DNA of 33,273 nucleotides, from assembly GCA_023412195.1 (NCBI GenBank), contig JAEYNZ010000028.1:1-33273 (forward strand), given 5' to 3'. The position numbers and the translations under genes were made by a program. Source of the stretch: Bacteroidota bacterium (lineage in GTDB: Bacteria; Bacteroidota; Bacteroidia; Bacteroidales; Prolixibacteraceae). The first letter of the stretch is position 1, and every line of letters starts with the position of its first letter. The notes beneath the pieces were generated by a model. It was not told the origin of the DNA. It did no database searches and saw only the letters and a program-made list of their open reading frames with translations. This document shows positions 16,763-25,101 of the stretch, in pieces.

Positions 16763-18034
16763 ATGATGAACCGAAGAAATTTCATTGCGGGCACTGCCGC
16801 CATTTCCGCCTTTACCATCCTGAAACCATCAACTGTTTTCGGCACTGCCGCCAATTCTGCCATACGCATGGGCATCATTGGCTGCGGCAACCGTGGTACA
16901 TCCGTCATTTCGGATATGGTGCAGCATACCAGCGCACAAATTACTGCTGTGGCCGATCTGTTTGGATACCAGCTGGAAAAGGCTAAGCCTGCCCTCGATA
17001 AGCTGAATACAGGGAATGGGGGCGTTCCTGTTGACCCTTCCAACCTCTTCAGGGGTTCCCTGGCCTACCTTGAACTGATTCATGACCCGGAAGTGGATGC
17101 TGTTCTGGTATCCTCCCCTGCCTATACCCATCCCGATTTTATGGAAGCTGCAGTAAGTGCCGGGAAACATGTTTATTGCGAAAAGCCTGTAGCCCCCGAT
17201 GTTGCAGGGTGCCGCCAGGTGATACGGGCCGGCCAGGCTGCTGAAGGCAAGGTAAGTGTGGCTGTCGGCTTCCAGATCAGGCATGCCACTCCCTACATGC
17301 AAATGGCTGAACGCATTGGCCGTGGCGACATTGGTGAAGTGGTTAATGTGCAGCTATATTACATCTCCTCGGGGGGCGGGAAAAATATTCCGGCAGGTAA
17401 TTCACCCGATGAGTTCATGATCCGCAACCACTTTCACTTCACAGAACTCTCGGGAGGCATCCTGCTCGACCAGGGTATCCACATGATCGATGTATGCAAC
17501 TGGATTCTGAATGAGCAACCCGGCAATGCATTGGGTATGGGAAACAGAAAGGCAGAACCCGATTACGGCGACACCTTCACAAACTACCAGGTGCTATACG
17601 GTTATCCGCAGGAAAGAATTGTAAGTCTTCATTCCACCCAGTTTGGACGTTCATTCGGGGATGTCTGCGCCCGATTTATAGGTACAAAAGGTATAGCCGA
17701 AGCCCATTACAGCCGTGGAGTTTATATCGAAGGTGAAAATCCCTGGGATTCAGGTGTACTTCGCGGACAGGCACCCACTCCCGAACAGCGTGCAGCCGGT
17801 GCTTTTACATCTGCTCTTTATGATTCCACTCCCAACAAGGTGAAATCTTTCATTCAAAGTATTGAATCCGGGAATTATTTAAATGAAGCTCATTCAGGGG
17901 CTACCTCTACCCTTTCTGCCATTCTGGGCAGGATGAGTGCTTCGGCAAGGGAGGAAATCACATGGGATGAAATGTACTTTTCAAACCAGAAATACAATTT
18001 AAACCTGAACCTGAAACAGTTCGATAATATCTGA
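16763..18034 (+). CDS. Tat-exported Gfo/Idh/MocA-family oxidoreductase
   Basis: A 423-residue NAD(P)-dependent sugar oxidoreductase of the Gfo/Idh/MocA family. It starts with a twin-arginine type signal (MMNRRNFIAGTAAISAF), implying export of the folded, cofactor-loaded enzyme. The Rossmann site is MGIIGCGNRGTS, and the family signature HVYCEKPVAPDV supplies the conserved EKP lysine. GGILLDQGIHMIDVCNW holds the usual catalytic-site His/Asp region. Substrate is not evident; some relatives act on glycosides by a redox mechanism. It is 29 nt upstream of the esterase gene, so a shared transcript is likely. ATG at 16766 is an alternative start. Confidence 0.9.
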   Translation: MMNRRNFIAGTAAISAFTILKPSTVFGTAANSAIRMGIIGCGNRGTSVISDMVQHTSAQITAVADLFGYQLEKAKPALDKLNTGNGGVPVDPSNLFRGSLAYLELIHDPEVDAVLVSSPAYTHPDFMEAAVSAGKHVYCEKPVAPDVAGCRQVIRAGQAAEGKVSVAVGFQIRHATPYMQMAERIGRGDIGEVVNVQLYYISSGGGKNIPAGNSPDEFMIRNHFHFTELSGGILLDQGIHMIDVCNWILNEQPGNALGMGNRKAEPDYGDTFTNYQVLYGYPQERIVSLHSTQFGRSFGDVCARFIGTKGIAEAHYSRGVYIEGENPWDSGVLRGQAPTPEQRAAGAFTSALYDSTPNKVKSFIQSIESGNYLNEAHSGATSTLSAILGRMSASAREEITWDEMYFSNQKYNLNLNLKQFDNI

Positions 18035-18063
18035 AGGATCAGTATGCACTGAAAAATTTCTCT

Positions 18064-20004
18064 ATGATTAAAAAAGTATATTTCCTTTACCTGTTCATTT
18101 TTATTGTCTGCAGCTTTCAGGGCTTGGGACAGCTCAGGCTGCCTGTATTGATCCAAAACGGAATGGTGCTTCAGAGAAACACCATAGTGCCTGTCTACGG
18201 ATGGCATGAACCGGGAGAATATGTACAGGTTCATTTCACAGATACTGTTTATCATACGCGAACAGATGAGAATGGCAGATGGCAGGTCAATCTGAAGAGC
18301 ATGGAGGCAGGAGGGCCTTACACATTGAAAGTCATTTCAGGTGATACAATTTTTATAGAAAACATCCTTGCAGGTGACGTATGGATTTTGTCAGGGCAGT
18401 CGCAGATGGACATGGACATGAACCGTGTAAGGCCCCTCTTTGAAGAAGACATCAAAAATGCTGGGAATTCCTACATCCGCTATTTTGCTGTACCCACAGT
18501 TTACAACTTCAAATCACCACAGGCTGATCTTCCTTCAGGCAAATGGGAAAGCATCAGCACGAAGAATATCCTGAACATTTCAGCTATTGCCTGGTTCTTT
18601 GCGGACGAGTTGTATCGTCAATATAAGGTACCTGTTGGCATCGTCCGTGCGAGTTTAGGTGGTTCTCCTGCCGAAGCATGGATGAGCGAAGATGCCATCA
18701 GGGAATTTCCGGAACATGCCAGGGAAGCACAGCGGTATAAGGACGATAACCTCATACGGCAGATTGAAGAGACTGACCGGCAACGTTCTGCAGAATGGTA
18801 TGCAACCTTAAACGATGCAGATAAGGGATACAATAATCCGCTTCTAAAATGGAGTAATCCTGCAACAGACATTTCGGGCTGGCCGGAAATGGAAATTCCG
18901 GGATACTGGGGTGACAGTAAACTGGGGGAATTAAACGGAGCCATATGGTTCAGGAGAGACATCATCCTACCTGATCATGTTGAGGGTAAACCTGCGAAAT
19001 TAAACCTCGGACGTATTGTTGATGCCGATTCGGTTTTTGTGAATGGTTCTTTTGTTGGTTCTGTAAGTTACCAGTATCCTCCCAGGAGGTATGAAATTCC
19101 GGAGGGAATTCTGAAGAAGGGTCAAAATACAATTGTTGTGCGGGTGGTCAGCACCAGTGGAAGAGGAGGTTTTGTACCTGATAAGCCCTATGAACTTCTG
19201 GTTGATGGATACCAAACTGACCTGCGTGGCGAGTGGCATTACCAAACCGGAGCTGAAATGGCTCCCCTCCCCGATCAAACATTTGTACGCTGGAAACCAA
19301 CAGGACTGTTCAATGGCATGATCTCACCGTTAACCAGCTATGCCATCAGGGGAGTTATATGGTACCAGGGGGAATCCAACACCGGCAGGCCGGAAGAATA
19401 TGCACGGCTCTTCCCTTCCATGATAACAAACTGGAGAAATAAATGGAATCGTGGCGATTTCCCTTTCCTTTTTGTCCAGCTTCATAACTTCATGGAAAGT
19501 TATGATCATCCAACTGAAAGCAACTGGGCAAAAACAAGAGAATCGCAGATGCAGGCACTCCACCTGGAAAATACAGCCATGGCAGTAGCCATCGATTTGG
19601 GTGAATGGAACGACATACACCCTCTCAACAAGAAAGATGTTGCAAAAAGGCTGGTACTGGCTGCCCGTAAAATAGCTTATCATGAAACGGATTTAGTGTC
19701 TTCAGGGCCGTTATATCATTCAATGAAAATTAAAAAGGACAGCATTATTCTGACATTCACATCTGCAGGCAGTGGAGTGACAACATGTGATATGGCTGAA
19801 CTAAAACATATAGCCATTGCAGGAGCCGACAGGAATTTTAAATGGGCAAAGGCTACTATGAAGGACAACACAATCATTGTGCACAGTCCTGAAGTTAAAA
19901 AACCTGTTGCTGTGCGTTATGCCTGGGCCGATAATCCTGAAGGCGCAAATCTTTGCAACAGGGAAGGTCTGCCGGCGGCACCCTTCAGGACCGACAACTG
20001 GTGA
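18064..20004 (+). CDS. Sialate O-acetylesterase-like SGNH esterase
   Basis: A 646-residue secreted esterase. Residues 1-22 form a signal peptide (ending GLGQ). The SGNH core begins with the nucleophile region LSGQSQMD (S113), continues with GGSPAEAWM and GVIWYQGESN, and ends with NDIH holding D517 and H519 of the triad. Between about 265 and 390 a beta-sandwich insert is seen (AIWFRRDIILP; VNGSFVG), like the sugar-binding domain of GH2 enzymes; this is common in the family. Proteins of this type are annotated as sialate 9-O-acetylesterases, but relatives act on acetylated xylan or pectin. The sialidase elsewhere in the window makes sialate possible; the neighbouring sulfatases suggest another acetylated glycan. 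Confidence 0.88.
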   Translation: MIKKVYFLYLFIFIVCSFQGLGQLRLPVLIQNGMVLQRNTIVPVYGWHEPGEYVQVHFTDTVYHTRTDENGRWQVNLKSMEAGGPYTLKVISGDTIFIENILAGDVWILSGQSQMDMDMNRVRPLFEEDIKNAGNSYIRYFAVPTVYNFKSPQADLPSGKWESISTKNILNISAIAWFFADELYRQYKVPVGIVRASLGGSPAEAWMSEDAIREFPEHAREAQRYKDDNLIRQIEETDRQRSAEWYATLNDADKGYNNPLLKWSNPATDISGWPEMEIPGYWGDSKLGELNGAIWFRRDIILPDHVEGKPAKLNLGRIVDADSVFVNGSFVGSVSYQYPPRRYEIPEGILKKGQNTIVVRVVSTSGRGGFVPDKPYELLVDGYQTDLRGEWHYQTGAEMAPLPDQTFVRWKPTGLFNGMISPLTSYAIRGVIWYQGESNTGRPEEYARLFPSMITNWRNKWNRGDFPFLFVQLHNFMESYDHPTESNWAKTRESQMQALHLENTAMAVAIDLGEWNDIHPLNKKDVAKRLVLAARKIAYHETDLVSSGPLYHSMKIKKDSIILTFTSAGSGVTTCDMAELKHIAIAGADRNFKWAKATMKDNTIIVHSPEVKKPVAVRYAWADNPEGANLCNREGLPAAPFRTDNW

Positions 20005-20045
20005 TTCAAACAAATTATGTACTTTTAGCTTCAAAACCATTCTAC

Positions 20046-20053
20046 TAAATTTG
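20046..20053 (+). promoter_or_regulatory. -7 box upstream of the first sulfatase
   Basis: TAAATTTG matches TAnnTTTG exactly; TTTAG about 18 nt upstream may be a degenerate -33 box. Distance to the ATG is 30 nt, so the sulfatases may have their own promoter. Confidence 0.45.
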
Positions 20054-20083
20054 GCTTAATTTTTAACCGGTAATCAGAAGATT

Positions 20084-21532
20084 ATGAACAAGGCATCCGT
20101 TTTCATACCAGCAACCCTTATTGCACTTTCAGCATGTCAGAATAGTAAGGTACAGGAAACCCCTCAGCAGAAACCCAATATTGTTTATATCCTTGCCGAT
20201 GACCTGGGGTATGGAGACTTAAGCTGCTATGGACAGAAACGTTTTTCTACGCCTAACATCGACAATCTGGCTGAAAACGGCTTACGGTTTACACAGCATT
20301 ACTCAGGAACTACCGTTTGTGCCCCGTCCCGTTCATCGCTCATGACCGGGCAGCACACCGGGAATACCTTTATCCGGGGCAACAAGGAGTGGCAGCCTGA
20401 AGGCCAGTACCCGCTCGAAGCATCAGCAGTCACCCTGGCTGAAGCACTGCAGCAGGCCGGCTACACCACAGGAGCTTTTGGCAAGTGGGGCCTGGGCTAT
20501 CCCGGCTCTGAAGGCGACCCCAACAACCAGGGGTTCGATGAGTTCTTTGGCTATAACTGCCAGCGCATGGGTCACAACTACTACCCCTGGCACCTCTGGC
20601 ATAACCAGGAAAAAATCATGCTTCCGGGAAATGAAGGAAAACTTACAGGACAATACGGACCTGATGTCATTCATGAACAGGCGCTGAAGTTCCTTGAAGA
20701 CAACAGTGACAAACCATTCTTCATGTACTATCCTTCCATTATACCCCATGCAGAACTGTTTGCCCCTGAAGAATACATGGCGAAGCACCGCGGCAAATAT
20801 GATCCTGAAAAAAGCTTTTCAGGTGTAGATGATGGCGAAACCTACCGCCTGGGCCCATATGGCTCCCAACCCGAAGCACATGCTGCCTTTGCAGCCATGG
20901 TCAACCTGCTCGACGACCAGGTGGGAGAAATTGTTGCTAAACTCAAAGAGCTGGGGATCTATGAAAATACAATCATCATGTTTACCTCCGACAATGGACC
21001 GCACCTCGAAGCCGGAGCCGACCCCGATTATTTCGATTCAAACGGGATATTTCGCGGCTACAAACGTGATCTTTATGAAGGAGGCATCCGCGTACCAATG
21101 ATTGCTGTCTGGGATGGAAAAATAACCCCGAAAACAGAAACCAACCACCCTTCGGCTTTCTGGGACGTATTTCCTACAGTGGCTGAAATTACCGGTATTG
21201 AAACCCCCGCCAACATCGATGGCATTTCATTCCTGCCCACCCTGCTTGGACAAAAAGAAAATCAAAAACAACATGAATACCTGTACTGGGAGTTTCATGA
21301 GCAGGGAGGAAAAAAAGCCTTGCGGAAAGGCGACTGGAAGCTGGTTAACTACAATGTTTTCACTCCCGAAAAGATGACGGTTGAACTCTACAACATTGCC
21401 TCTGATCCGGGTGAGCAGAATAATGTGGCAGATGCCAATCCTGAAATTGTGAAGGAACTGGCAGCACTTATGGATGGTGCACGGACCGAATCAGAAGTTT
21501 TTCCTTTTGAATCAAGAATAGGTAAACCTTAA
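20084..21532 (+). CDS. Sulfatase (S1 family), lipoprotein
   Basis: A 482-residue arylsulfatase-type enzyme that would remove sulfate esters from a glycan. The lipobox LSAC (C18) indicates anchoring as a lipoprotein. NIVYILADDLGYGD holds the metal-binding Asp pair D39/D40. The active site is CAPSRSSLMTG with C79, the residue converted to formylglycine; the Cys-type site needs a maturase that is not in this window. Further along, FGKWGLG and FTSDNGPH give the remaining metal and sulfate ligands. The length is normal. It is followed 83 nt later by a second sulfatase. The exact substrate cannot be told from sequence alone. Confidence 0.95.
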   Translation: MNKASVFIPATLIALSACQNSKVQETPQQKPNIVYILADDLGYGDLSCYGQKRFSTPNIDNLAENGLRFTQHYSGTTVCAPSRSSLMTGQHTGNTFIRGNKEWQPEGQYPLEASAVTLAEALQQAGYTTGAFGKWGLGYPGSEGDPNNQGFDEFFGYNCQRMGHNYYPWHLWHNQEKIMLPGNEGKLTGQYGPDVIHEQALKFLEDNSDKPFFMYYPSIIPHAELFAPEEYMAKHRGKYDPEKSFSGVDDGETYRLGPYGSQPEAHAAFAAMVNLLDDQVGEIVAKLKELGIYENTIIMFTSDNGPHLEAGADPDYFDSNGIFRGYKRDLYEGGIRVPMIAVWDGKITPKTETNHPSAFWDVFPTVAEITGIETPANIDGISFLPTLLGQKENQKQHEYLYWEFHEQGGKKALRKGDWKLVNYNVFTPEKMTVELYNIASDPGEQNNVADANPEIVKELAALMDGARTESEVFPFESRIGKP

Positions 21533-21538
21533 GCCGGG

Positions 21539-21593
21539 TTCAACCTGTGTCACCCTTTGCCCTTGTTCAGGGTCAGATTTAACACGGGTTGAA
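21539..21593 (+). promoter_or_regulatory. Structured element between the two sulfatase genes
   Basis: TTCAACCTGTGT (21539-21550) pairs with ACACGGGTTGAA (21582-21593): 12 pairs with a single G-U in RNA. An inner stem ACCCT (21552-21556) with AGGGT (21569-21573) stacks inside. No T-run follows, so it is not a normal terminator; an mRNA-stability or processing hairpin is likely. Confidence 0.5.
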
Positions 21594-21615
21594 AAAGGCT
21601 TTAAACTAACAGGAT

Positions 21616-23202
21616 ATGCGTACAACAACCTCATTACTGGCAGTCTCAGCCTGTCTGCTGGCTTCCTGCCAAAAAACCGGGACACAGAAAACTGCTCCTC
21701 AAAAGCCAAACATCCTGTTCATCCTGGCTGATGACCTTGGATACCACGACCTGAGCTGCACTGGCAGCACGTACTATGAAACACCACATATCGACCGCAT
21801 AGCTGCCGAAGGAATGATGTTTACAGAAGGCTATGCCGCCTGTCAGGTATGCAGTCCGTCGAGGGCAAGCATCATGAGCGGTAAATTTCCTGCACGGCAT
21901 GGCATCACCGACTGGATTGGTGCGCGGACCGGTGAGGAATGGAGGAAGCAGAACCGCTTCAACAAACTCCTTCCTCCTGAATATATACACAACCTGCCCC
22001 ATGAATATACCACCCTGCCTGAAGCGCTGAAAGAGGCAGGCTACAAAACGTTTTTTGCAGGGAAATGGCACCTTGGCAGCGAAGGCTCGTGGCCTGAAAA
22101 CCATGGCTTCGACATCAACAAGGGTGGCTGGAATACAGGCAGTCCGGCGGGAGGATTTTATGCACCATGGGAAAACCCACGCCTCGAAAGTGGTCCCGAC
22201 GGTGAAAGCCTCACCATGCGGCTTGCCCGGGAAACAGCAGAATTTATGAAAGCAAACAGGGATACCTCCTTCTTTGCGTTCCTCTCTTTTTATGCCGTGC
22301 ATGCACCGCTGGAAACTACACAGGAGAAATGGGCAAAATACAGGGATAAGGCAGAACAGGCAGGCATAGCTGAAACCGGTTTCGAAATGGGACATTTCCT
22401 GCCCATACGCCAGGTACAGGACCATCCTGTATATGCAGGACTCGTTGATACCATGGATGATGCCGTGGGTGTTGTCCTGAAAGCGCTGGATGAACTTGGG
22501 CTTGCTGAGAATACGATTATAGTGTTCACCTCCGACAATGGCGGTGTAGCTGCAGGCGATGCCTTTGCAACTTCCAATAAACCGCTGCGTGCAGGCAAGG
22601 GTTACCAGTTTGAGGGTGGCATCCGCGAGCCTTATTTCATAAAGGTGCCATGGTTTGATGTTGCAGGGAAAAAAACAGATGTGCCCGCCACAGGAACCGA
22701 CTTCTACCCCACCCTTCTGGAACTGGCCGGACTGGAACTTAAACCTGAAGAACATTCCGACGGCACGAGCCTTGTCCCCATTCTTAAAGGAGGTACAATA
22801 CCTGAAAGACCGCTCATATGGCACTACCCCCATTATGGAAACCAGGGCGGTGAACCTTCAGCCATCATCAGGCTTGGTGAATGGAAAATGATCCATTATT
22901 ACGAAGACGGCAGGGAGGAACTGTATAACCTCAAAAGCGATCTTGAGGAGTCAACAGATGTCTCGGCAGAGAATCCTGAGCTCGTCAACCGGCTGAGCAA
23001 ACAGCTTTTTGGTTACCTGAACGAAGTGGGAGCCCGCTTTCCTGAAAAGGACCCCCTGTATAACGAAGCGCTTGAAAAACAACACCTCGCAAGAATAAGA
23101 ACAGAACTGATGCCCCGCCTCGAAAAACAACGGCTACAGTTTCTTTCAAAAGATTTCGATCCCGGGAATAACTGGTGGGGAAGCCAAACATTAAAGCCAT
23201 AA
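21616..23202 (+). CDS. Sulfatase (S1 family), lipoprotein
   Basis: A 528-residue sulfatase, clearly related to but well diverged from the preceding one. The lipobox LASC gives C18; NILFILADDLGYHD contains D39/D40; the active-site motif CSPSRASIMSG starts at C79, the same position as in its neighbour. GKWHLG, with the catalytic Lys/His, and FTSDNGG follow. The C-terminal 60 residues are a charged helix-rich tail ending NNWWGSQ. It needs the same formylglycine maturation. The two genes read as a tandem pair of different specificity rather than a recent duplicate, because the middle regions differ strongly. A GNAT gene follows after 56 nt. Confidence 0.95.
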   Translation: MRTTTSLLAVSACLLASCQKTGTQKTAPQKPNILFILADDLGYHDLSCTGSTYYETPHIDRIAAEGMMFTEGYAACQVCSPSRASIMSGKFPARHGITDWIGARTGEEWRKQNRFNKLLPPEYIHNLPHEYTTLPEALKEAGYKTFFAGKWHLGSEGSWPENHGFDINKGGWNTGSPAGGFYAPWENPRLESGPDGESLTMRLARETAEFMKANRDTSFFAFLSFYAVHAPLETTQEKWAKYRDKAEQAGIAETGFEMGHFLPIRQVQDHPVYAGLVDTMDDAVGVVLKALDELGLAENTIIVFTSDNGGVAAGDAFATSNKPLRAGKGYQFEGGIREPYFIKVPWFDVAGKKTDVPATGTDFYPTLLELAGLELKPEEHSDGTSLVPILKGGTIPERPLIWHYPHYGNQGGEPSAIIRLGEWKMIHYYEDGREELYNLKSDLEESTDVSAENPELVNRLSKQLFGYLNEVGARFPEKDPLYNEALEKQHLARIRTELMPRLEKQRLQFLSKDFDPGNNWWGSQTLKP

Positions 23203-23258
23203 AAAGAATTCTGTTTATCGTCCTTAATAACCTTAAAGACCTGTAAAGAAACTTTTAA

Positions 23259-23825
23259 ATGACTAACCTGAAAATAAAGAAAATAACCTTAACCGAAATA
23301 ACCCAGTTACAAAACATTGCCAGGCAAACTTTCTATGAAACATTCATAGCAGTGAACACCGAAGAAAATGTAAACAAATACCTGGATGAATCCTTTTCGG
23401 AATCGAAACTTACTGCAGAGCTGAAAGACAGGAATTCTGAATTCTATTTTGCAGTAATAAACGATAATATCATCGGCTACTTAAAGGTGAACTTTGGTCC
23501 TTCACAAACAGAACTCAAAGATGATAAAGCCATGGAAATAGAACGGATTTACGTCATCCGGGAGTTTCACGGCAAAAAGGCAGGCCAGCTTCTTTTCGAT
23601 AAGGCAGTGGAGATAGCCGGACAGAAAAAAGCAGAATACATCTGGCTTGGAGTGTGGGAAAATAACACACGGGCAATAACCTTTTACCGAAAGAACGGTT
23701 TTGTTGAGTTTGACAGGCATATTTTTAAATTGGGTGATCAGCGGCAAACAGACCTCATGATGAAATTAGAACTGAATGGCATAAAGGAAAGAAAAAAGTA
23801 CGACCCTGACCATACTATTACATAG
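23259..23825 (+). CDS. GNAT acetyltransferase, PaiA-like
   Basis: A 188-residue N-acetyltransferase. The acetyl-CoA motif A is at about 93-112 (EIERIYVIREFHGKKAGQLL, with HGKKAG as the pyrophosphate loop) and motif B-like sequence WENNTRAITFYRKNGF is at about 133-148. These, together with the C-terminal GDQRQTDLMM, resemble PaiA polyamine acetyltransferases. Acceptor not proven. It ends in TAG, showing that UAG acts as a stop here. It is the last gene of the run before the toxin-antitoxin pair and is more AT-rich than the sulfatase genes. Confidence 0.88.
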   Translation: MTNLKIKKITLTEITQLQNIARQTFYETFIAVNTEENVNKYLDESFSESKLTAELKDRNSEFYFAVINDNIIGYLKVNFGPSQTELKDDKAMEIERIYVIREFHGKKAGQLLFDKAVEIAGQKKAEYIWLGVWENNTRAITFYRKNGFVEFDRHIFKLGDQRQTDLMMKLELNGIKERKKYDPDHTIT

Positions 23826-23895
23826 GAATCAGTATTTGACAAATTATTGCCCAATAAGTGTAAGATACCTGCAAAATACGTATACTAGCATTGTA

Positions 23896-23909
23896 TTTGT
23901 ACGTACAAA
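23896..23909 (+). promoter_or_regulatory. 14-bp palindrome before the antitoxin gene
   Basis: TTTGTACGTACAAA is a perfect palindrome ending 10 nt before the ATG of the DUF6364-like antitoxin. Antitoxins often bind such sites, so this is a candidate autoregulatory operator. Confidence 0.45.
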
Positions 23910-23919
23910 AACAGGTGTT

Positions 23920-24168
23920 ATGGAAACTAAGCTGACATTGAAACTCAATAAAAAAGTAATCGATAAGGCTAAGGAATACGCGAGGAATCATAATGTCAGA
24001 CTTTCTGAAATGGTTGAATCATATCTTGACAAGATAACAAAACAAAAGGATGAATCAAAATCATCCATCACTCCCCTTGTTGAAAGTTTAAGCGGTGTGA
24101 TCCATTTATCTGCCGATTTCGATTTTAAAAAGGAATATCGAAATTACCAGTCAAAAAAGTATAAATGA
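23920..24168 (+). CDS. DUF6364-like antitoxin of a PIN toxin
   Basis: An 82-residue protein. I start it at the ATG at 23920; the open frame continues upstream to 23836 without similarity to the family. The N-terminal half (METKLTLKLNKKVIDKAKEY, then ARNHNVRLSEMVESYL) has the form of a ribbon-helix-helix DNA-binding domain; the C-terminal half (about 55-82) is charged and would wrap around the toxin. The stop overlaps the start of the PIN gene by 4 nt (ATGA), the classic coupling of antitoxin and toxin. The family name is from recollection of the sequence pattern. Confidence 0.8.
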   Translation: METKLTLKLNKKVIDKAKEYARNHNVRLSEMVESYLDKITKQKDESKSSITPLVESLSGVIHLSADFDFKKEYRNYQSKKYK

Positions 24169-24578
24169 AAAAGCTGTTTGCTGACACAAATATTGTAATT
24201 GATTTACTATCACGCAGAGTACCTTTTTATGATGAAGTAGCCATTCTTTTTTCACTGGCAGATAAAAAGAAAATTGAACTTTCTGTTTCGGCACTTACAA
24301 TTTCGAATACAGGTTATATATTGCTTAGCCAGATGGATGTAAAAGGTGTAAAATCATTATTAAGAAAACTAAGGTTGATAATTAAAATGCTGCCTCTGGA
24401 TGATAAAACAACCGCTCTGGCTTTAAATGATGATAACTTCCCGGATTTTGAGGATGCCATACAATATTTTACTGCGATAGAAAACCAACAGGACATCATC
24501 ATAACCAGGAACCTGAAAGATTTTAAACATTCAAAACTGCCGGTTATGACAGCGCGTCAATTCATTGAAACAATATAA
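24165..24578 (+). CDS. PIN-domain ribonuclease toxin
   Basis: A 137-residue PIN-domain protein of the VapC-like group. Acidic residues for metal binding are D7 (FADTNIVID), D13, the DFEDA cluster (D94, E96, D97) and D119 in TRNLKDF. The glutamate that VapC proteins have near residue 45 is absent (ALTISNTGYIL), which I believe is normal for this subfamily. It would cut RNA when not bound by the antitoxin encoded 4 nt overlapping upstream. The target cannot be predicted. Confidence 0.87.
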   Translation: MKKLFADTNIVIDLLSRRVPFYDEVAILFSLADKKKIELSVSALTISNTGYILLSQMDVKGVKSLLRKLRLIIKMLPLDDKTTALALNDDNFPDFEDAIQYFTAIENQQDIIITRNLKDFKHSKLPVMTARQFIETI

Positions 24579-24710
24579 TAAACTACAACTTCCGTAATTA
24601 TGTACCATGATCACCATCAACTATTTTTTGATTTATAGTATATTCTTCACAAAGACTTTATAATTAACTGTTAAAAAGGAATGAAGGTCATAATGCAATT
24701 TTAAAATGAT

Positions 24711-24775
24711 TAAATTTGAAATATGAAACGAGCATGATTCGTTATCACAAATATCGATGAAATTCATCATGCGAG
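24711..24775 (+). promoter_or_regulatory. Promoter and palindrome-rich operator of the MntA/HepT pair
   Basis: TAAATTTG (24711-24718) matches the -7 consensus. Downstream come GCATGAT (24732-24738) with ATCATGC (24766-24772), AACGA/TCGTT around the first arm, and a 13-bp palindrome GATGAAATTCATC (24756-24768). The block ends 36 nt before the mntA ATG and may be an operator or a leader structure. Confidence 0.4.
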
Positions 24776-24810
24776 TTCCATCCGACCATTAAAAAATAAA
24801 TTAATTACGG

Positions 24811-25101
24811 ATGAAATCAAGTTTAGAAGTAGAAAAAAAATTAAAAGAACTCAAACCCATTCTTTCCCGAAAGTATTTTGTGGATAGAATTGGATATTTT
24901 GGTTCTTATTCCCGGAATGAACAAAAAGAAGAATCTGACATTGATATCATTGTATCCTTTAGGAAACCTCTGGGCTGGGAATTTTTTGATCTGCAGGAAT
25001 TGCTCGAAAATGAACTTAATATAAAAGTTGACCTGGTCTCAGAAAAAGCTCTTAAAAGCCAGTTAAGACAAGTTATTTTGAATAACGTCACCTACGTATG
25101 A
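24811..25101 (+). CDS. mntA: MNT-domain nucleotidyltransferase, MntA-like antitoxin
   Basis: A 96-residue minimal nucleotidyltransferase. The motif GSYSRNEQKEESDIDIIV has G31-S32 and the two metal Asp residues D43 and D45; the third Asp is D74 in KVDLVSE. In characterised MntA/HepT pairs the enzyme adds AMP to a tyrosine of the HEPN toxin and silences it. Its catalytic residues are all present here. The stop overlaps an ATG of the HEPN gene by 4 nt (25098-25101). The ATG at 24811 follows an AT-rich leader of about 90 nt. Confidence 0.88.
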   Translation: MKSSLEVEKKLKELKPILSRKYFVDRIGYFGSYSRNEQKEESDIDIIVSFRKPLGWEFFDLQELLENELNIKVDLVSEKALKSQLRQVILNNVTYV

